From assembly GCF_011765465.1 (NCBI RefSeq), contig NZ_CP050265.1, positions 930,001 through 994,000 on the forward strand: a stretch of 64,000 nucleotides of DNA, given 5' to 3'. The notes under the pieces were generated by a model. It saw only the letters and a program-made list of their open reading frames with translations. It searched no databases and had not been told where the DNA came from. The position numbers and the translations under genes were made by a program. Source of the stretch: Erythrobacter sp. (GTDB lineage Bacteria > Pseudomonadota > Alphaproteobacteria > Sphingomonadales > Sphingomonadaceae). Positions 61,120 through 64,000 of the stretch are shown here, in pieces; position 1 is the stretch's first letter; each line of letters opens with the position of its first letter.

Positions 61120-62136
61120 ATGACAGAGCTTCCCACACCCCCGGCGCTGAAGCCGATCCGGATCGGCCCGGTGACGATCCCCGATCCCGTCCTGCTCGCG
61201 CCGATGACCGGCGTGACAGATATGCCGTTCCGCACGCTGGTACGCCGCTACGGTTCGGGCCTCAACGTGACCGAAATGGTCGCGAGCGAGGCGGCGATCC
61301 GCGAAACGCGCCAGTCGCTCCAGAAAACCGCTTGGGACCCGGTCGAGGAACCCGTCTCGATGCAGCTGGTCGGCTGCGACCCTGACAGCATGGCCGAGGC
61401 GGCCAAACTCCAGGAAGGCAACGGTGCGGCGATCATCGACATCAATTTCGGCTGCCCGGTGAAGAAGGTCGTGGGCCAGTATGCGGGCAGCGCGCTGATG
61501 CGCGAAGTGCCGCTGGCGACCAAGCTCATGGAAGCCACGGTCAAGGCGGTCGACGTGCCGGTGACGGTCAAGATGCGGATGGGCTGGGACCATGCCAGCC
61601 TCAACGCGCCCGAACTCGCCCGCATCGCCGAGGATCTCGGCGTCAAGATGATCACCGTCCACGGCCGCACCCGCAACCAGATGTACAAGGGAAGCGCCGA
61701 CTGGGCCTTCATCCGCCGGGTCAAGGAAGCGGTGTCGATCCCGGTCATCGTCAACGGTGACATCTGCGGGATCGAGGACGCGGCGAAAGCGCTCGAGCAG
61801 TCGGGCGCGGACGGCGTGATGATCGGGCGCGGGGCCTATGGCAAGCCGTGGCTGCTCGGGCAGGTCATGCACTGGTGGCGCACCGGAGAGATGCTGCCGA
61901 GCCCCAGCTTCGATGAACAATACGCCGTGCTGGTCGAGCATTACGAACGGATGCTGGATCACTACGGCCGCGAGGTCGGGGTGAAGATCGCGCGCAAGCA
62001 CCTTGGCTGGTACACCAAGGGGATGCACGGCTCGGCCGATTTCCGCAACACGGCCAACCAGATCGACGATCCGGCCGAGGTGCTGGGCGAGATCGAGCGT
62101 TTCTACGAACCTTTCCTGAGGCGCCGGGCGGCCTGA
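61120..62136 (+). CDS. dusB: tRNA-dihydrouridine synthase DusB (NifR3)
   Basis: This 338-residue FMN enzyme reduces uridines in tRNA D loops. The TIM-barrel motifs are present: [13 protein letters not shown], the catalytic Cys in [33 protein letters not shown] and [17 protein letters not shown]. Upstream of ntrBC, it is in the order dusB-ntrB-ntrC conserved in alphaproteobacteria (nifR3-ntrBC). The ntrB start is two bases after its stop. Confidence 0.97.
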   Translation: MTELPTPPALKPIRIGPVTIPDPVLLAPMTGVTDMPFRTLVRRYGSGLNVTEMVASEAAIRETRQSLQKTAWDPVEEPVSMQLVGCDPDSMAEAAKLQEGNGAAIIDINFGCPVKKVVGQYAGSALMREVPLATKLMEATVKAVDVPVTVKMRMGWDHASLNAPELARIAEDLGVKMITVHGRTRNQMYKGSADWAFIRRVKEAVSIPVIVNGDICGIEDAAKALEQSGADGVMIGRGAYGKPWLLGQVMHWWRTGEMLPSPSFDEQYAVLVEHYERMLDHYGREVGVKIARKHLGWYTKGMHGSADFRNTANQIDDPAEVLGEIERFYEPFLRRRAA

Positions 62137-62138
62137 CC

Positions 62139-63278
62139 ATGGCATCGCGGCAGGCGCTCGGGCAGGGGGGCGACGACATTCCGGTCGAAAGCGAAAGGCC
62201 CGACGCGCGCGCCCAGATCGCGAGCATGATCTTCGCGGTGCTGCTGGTCGATGCGGAGGGCCGCATCGCCGAGGTCAACCAGGCTGCCGAAAACCTGCTC
62301 GGGACAAGCGCGCGGCGGCTGCTGGGGCGTGCTCTCGCAGATATGCTCGGCCCGCTCGACCCGCGCGTTGCGACGCGGCTTGCGCGGGCGGACGAGGCGC
62401 TGGTGGCGCGCGACCTCGTGCTTACCGTCAACGAGGCCGAATTGCTGGTCAATCTCACCGTCTCGCCGCTCTCCGGTGCACCGGGCTGGCGGGTGGTGAC
62501 CCTGTCGGAAATCGCGCACGAGGACGGCATGGGCGTCGATACGGTGAGCGAAAGCACGCCGCCCGGCCCATCGATCCTCGCGCACGAGATCAAGAACCCG
62601 CTGTCCGCGATCCGCGGCGCGGCCCAGCTCGCCGCGCGCAAGCTGGCGCATGGCGACAAGCCGCTCGCCCGGATGATCACCGACGAGGTCGACCGCATCG
62701 CCCGCCTGATCGACCGGATGCAGCAATTGGGCAGCACCCGCACCGAACCGCCCGAGCCGTGCAACCCGCACGAGGCGATCCGCAGCGCGCTCGCCACGGT
62801 GCGCGTCGCGAGCGCGGGGAAGACAACGGGGCTGGCGGCGGTCGCCTTCCGCGAGGAATTCGATCCTTCGATCCCACCAGTCCTCGCCAATCGCGACGCG
62901 CTCGAACAGGTGCTGATCAATCTCCTCTCGAACGCCCGCGATGCCGCAACCGAGGCGGCGCGCGCGCCGCAGGTCACGATCCGCACGCGCTATGTCCACG
63001 GGCTCGTGTTCAGCGCGATGCGGCTTGGTCGGGCGGTGAAGCTGCCGATCGAGATCACCGTCACCGACAATGGGAAGGGAATCGACCCGGCGCTGCGCGG
63101 GGCGGTGTTCGAACCCTTCGTCTCGACCAAGCAGCAGGGGCAGGGGCTCGGCCTCGCGCTGGTGCGCAAGCTGGTGCTCGACATGGGCGGCAGCATCACC
63201 CACGAACGCGACCCGCGGCTCGGCCTGACCCATTTCCGGGTCCACCTCGCGCAGGCGCCGGATGGCGGGAAGGGCTGA
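62139..63278 (+). CDS. ntrB: Nitrogen regulation sensor histidine kinase NtrB
   Basis: This is a 379-residue protein with no membrane segments. An N-terminal PAS domain ([28 protein letters not shown]) precedes the H box, with phosphorylated His149 in [18 protein letters not shown], and the HATPase domain with N box [22 protein letters not shown]1 [10 protein letters not shown] and G2 [14 protein letters not shown]. It controls NtrC phosphorylation under PII signalling. The ATG at 62139 is two bases after dusB, so these are translated together. The ntrC gene follows immediately. Confidence 0.97.
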   Translation: MASRQALGQGGDDIPVESERPDARAQIASMIFAVLLVDAEGRIAEVNQAAENLLGTSARRLLGRALADMLGPLDPRVATRLARADEALVARDLVLTVNEAELLVNLTVSPLSGAPGWRVVTLSEIAHEDGMGVDTVSESTPPGPSILAHEIKNPLSAIRGAAQLAARKLAHGDKPLARMITDEVDRIARLIDRMQQLGSTRTEPPEPCNPHEAIRSALATVRVASAGKTTGLAAVAFREEFDPSIPPVLANRDALEQVLINLLSNARDAATEAARAPQVTIRTRYVHGLVFSAMRLGRAVKLPIEITVTDNGKGIDPALRGAVFEPFVSTKQQGQGLGLALVRKLVLDMGGSITHERDPRLGLTHFRVHLAQAPDGGKG

Positions 63279-63282
63279 AGCA

Positions 63283-64000
63283 GTGGCACGCGACGATCCT
63301 CCTTCCATCCTGCTGGTCGAAGACGACCGCGCGATCGCCACCGTGATCAGCGCGGCGCTTGAGGACGAAGGCTTTGCGATCCGGCACTGCTTCTCGATCG
63401 CCGAACGCGACGCGGCGCTGGCCGAGAGCGCCTTTGCCGTGATGGTCACCGACGTCCTGCTCGAGGACGGCGACGGGATCGCCAGCCTCGATGCGGTGCG
63501 CGCCGCCGCGCCGGCGATGCCGGTGATCGTTCTGTCGGCCCAGAACACGCTCGACACGGCGGTGCGCGCGAGCGACAGCGAGGCTTTCGAATATTTCCCC
63601 AAGCCCTTCGACCTCGACCAGTTGGTGCAGGCCGTGGGCAAGGCGGCGGGTGCGACCGGCAGGCGTGCGCCCGAAGCGGGCGCGGCGCAAGGCGAGGCTC
63701 CCGGTGCGGACGGGGAGGGGCTTCCGCTGGTCGGACGCAGCCCGGCGATGCAGGGCGTCTATCGCATGATCGCGCGGGTGCTCAGGAACGATCTCACCGT
63801 TCTGGTCACGGGCGAAAGCGGGACCGGCAAGGAGCTTGTCGCGGAGGCGATCCACCAGCTCGGCAGCCGCGCGACCGGGCCTTTCGTCGCGGTCAACACG
63901 GCGGCGATCCCGTCGGACCTCATCGAAAGTGAGCTGTTCGGCCACGAAAAAGGCGCATTCACCGGCGCGATCGCGCAGGCTATCGGCAAGTTCGAACAGG
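63283..64000 (+). CDS. ntrC: Nitrogen regulation response regulator NtrC (truncated at window end)
   Basis: The frame is open to the window edge. The N-terminal receiver domain shows [11 protein letters not shown], phospho-acceptor Asp57 in [13 protein letters not shown] and the conserved Thr/Ser-Lys pair ([14 protein letters not shown]). A linker leads to the sigma54-interacting AAA+ domain with Walker [10 protein letters not shown] and the GAFTGA loop of sigma54 activators. The DNA-binding Fis-type C-terminus lies outside. I prefer the GTG at 63283 because it follows GGAAGGG and gives [14 protein letters not shown]; an in-frame ATG at 63262 is possible. It is transcribed with ntrB. Confidence 0.96.
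   Translation, partial: MARDDPPSILLVEDDRAIATVISAALEDEGFAIRHCFSIAERDAALAESAFAVMVTDVLLEDGDGIASLDAVRAAAPAMPVIVLSAQNTLDTAVRASDSEAFEYFPKPFDLDQLVQAVGKAAGATGRRAPEAGAAQGEAPGADGEGLPLVGRSPAMQGVYRMIARVLRNDLTVLVTGESGTGKELVAEAIHQLGSRATGPFVAVNTAAIPSDLIESELFGHEKGAFTGAIAQAIGKFEQ

Noticed and set aside
1..64000. CRISPR array or cas genes
   Set aside because: No regularly spaced direct repeats of 20-40 bases and no Cas motifs were seen on either strand.

Overview
The window is GC-rich chromosomal DNA from an alphaproteobacterium. The gene content and protein sequences point to Sphingomonadales, most likely Erythrobacteraceae; this is inferred from gene neighbourhoods (secG-pyrG, grxC-nitrilase-DUF1178, ftsB-pdhA-pdhB with an N-terminal lipoyl domain on E1 beta, fused ispDF, dusB-ntrB-ntrC) and not from a database search. 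Most of the window is ordinary housekeeping sequence with tight gene packing and frequent 4-base start/stop overlaps.

Layout. 1-4863: end of secG, pyrG, a small heat-shock gene (with a sigma32-type promoter and a ROSE-type RNA thermometer), grxC, a nitrilase-family amidase, DUF1178 and tRNA-Arg(CCU). 4870-14665: an accessory island starting one base after that tRNA's duplicated target. It is bounded by inverted TGTGGGACG...CGTCCCACA ends, repeated internal end motifs and a 5-bp duplication CCTGT, so it looks like a Tn7/Tn5053-type (TnsB/TniA-class) transposon, but it carries no recognisable transposase of that class. Its cargo is a coupled four-gene operon (ApeA-like HEPN protein, membrane/coiled-coil protein, large helical protein, PD-(D/E)XK-like protein), then a NucS-like/DUF4268 nuclease and a second nuclease gene cut short by an IS3-family (IS407-group) insertion. 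I think the operon is a candidate undescribed defence system.

14666-22582: a low-information region with gene remnants, a urcA gene divergent from a winged-helix/TPR regulator, a large CHAT-protease-like exported protein and tRNA-Asn. 22691-31542: nadK, an EAL phosphodiesterase, mfd with sdhE, recG and a low-molecular-weight tyrosine phosphatase. 31611-41656: DUF885 peptidase-like protein, ABC1 kinase, SDR, DUF3429, a homodimeric-E1/transketolase-like enzyme, an MFS transporter coupled to a haloalkane dehalogenase, and an MscS channel. 41825-44769: ftsB-pdhA-pdhB. 44791-48052: three Tad/Flp-pilus-type pseudopilin genes. 48323-64000: squalene/phytoene-synthase-like protein, EF-hand protein, trmFO, YhhN, gyrA, a TPR protein, NYN-LOTUS protein, carbonic anhydrase, lipA, ratA-like gene, cinA C-terminal enzyme, ispDF, dusB, ntrB and the start of ntrC.

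Limits: functions were assigned by reading motifs, without alignments. Island boundaries, thermometer pairing and start-codon choices come directly from the bases; defence function is inference.
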